From positions 1 to 13,610 of the forward strand of contig JAIRRP010000010.1 of the NCBI GenBank assembly GCA_031255915.1: 13,610 nt of DNA. Reading direction: 5' to 3'. Numbering within the stretch: the first letter of the stretch is position 1; every line of letters starts with the position of its first letter. The translations under genes were made by a program, and so were the position numbers. Below the pieces are notes generated by a model, which searched no databases, was not told the origin of the DNA, and was given only the letters and a program-made list of their open reading frames with translations. The DNA comes from Puniceicoccales bacterium (GTDB lineage: Bacteria > Verrucomicrobiota > Verrucomicrobiia > Opitutales > JAIRLG01). Positions 13,571 to 13,610 of the stretch are shown here, one piece after another.

Positions 13571-13610
13571 TTGCCCACATTTCGAGAAAAAATGACCGTT
13601 GTGGCAATGT
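13571..13610 (-). promoter_or_regulatory. Leader hairpin abutting the hisS start
   Basis: On minus, TTGCCACA pairs with TGTgGGCAA (eight pairs, one bulged G, about 20-nt loop), ending one base before the preferred ATG. It could hide the ribosome-binding region. Only 40 bases are visible before the window ends, and no T-box elements can be assessed. Confidence 0.25.

Noticed and set aside
13592..13610. Possible plus-strand start codon (ATGACCGTTGTGGCAATG) at the right edge
   Set aside because: Only six codons are visible, with no ribosome site beyond a run of A, so a divergent gene cannot be supported.

Overview
The window reads as a chromosomal piece of a Gram-negative bacterium of moderate GC with ordinary housekeeping genes. 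A type II secretion (T2SS) operon and a KdsD/KpsF-type arabinose-5-phosphate isomerase both imply an outer membrane with LPS. The GspK/L/M/D/x/E order and the style of the proteins suggest the PVC group, most likely Verrucomicrobiota (Opitutia/Puniceicoccales-like). That placement is recognition and inference, not proof.

Layout. Positions 1-55 hold the first codons of a LysR-type regulator running off the left edge (minus). Next come tRNA-Lys(CTT) and tRNA-Arg(CCT), then rpoZ, smpB and rpsT on plus. rpsT ends in a strong intrinsic terminator. It is convergent with a six-gene minus-strand T2SS operon read gspK > gspL-like > gspM-like > gspD > GspC/PilP-like > gspE (9842 down to 2141). kpsF/kdsD diverges from it on plus (9957-10934). 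kpsF is convergent with a minus-strand pair hisS > sufT (13569 down to 11777). About 840 bp between kpsF and sufT is a graveyard of mobile DNA.

Function. rpoZ, smpB, rpsT, hisS, the tRNAs and sufT serve transcription, trans-translation, translation and Fe-S assembly. The T2SS genes encode the inner-membrane platform (K, L, M), the outer-membrane secretin (D), a probable secretin-platform connector and the cytoplasmic ATPase (E). The platform protein GspF, the major pseudopilin GspG and the prepilin peptidase are not here and must be encoded elsewhere.

Most unusual content. (1) A ~110-bp repeat with 15-bp terminal inverted repeats and three internal hairpins, predicted to fold as a cloverleaf, occurs twice (1956-2065 and 11386-11493) in opposite orientation. 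Both copies lie between convergent genes, and the main hairpin looks like a bidirectional terminator. (2) A 402-bp IS5-family (IS427-like) ghost starts at the G of the kpsF stop codon. It keeps the transposase C-terminus and carries a nested 143-bp internally deleted derivative, all bounded by TA dinucleotides. (3) The secretin ends in seven 11-residue, lysine/serine/proline-rich units.
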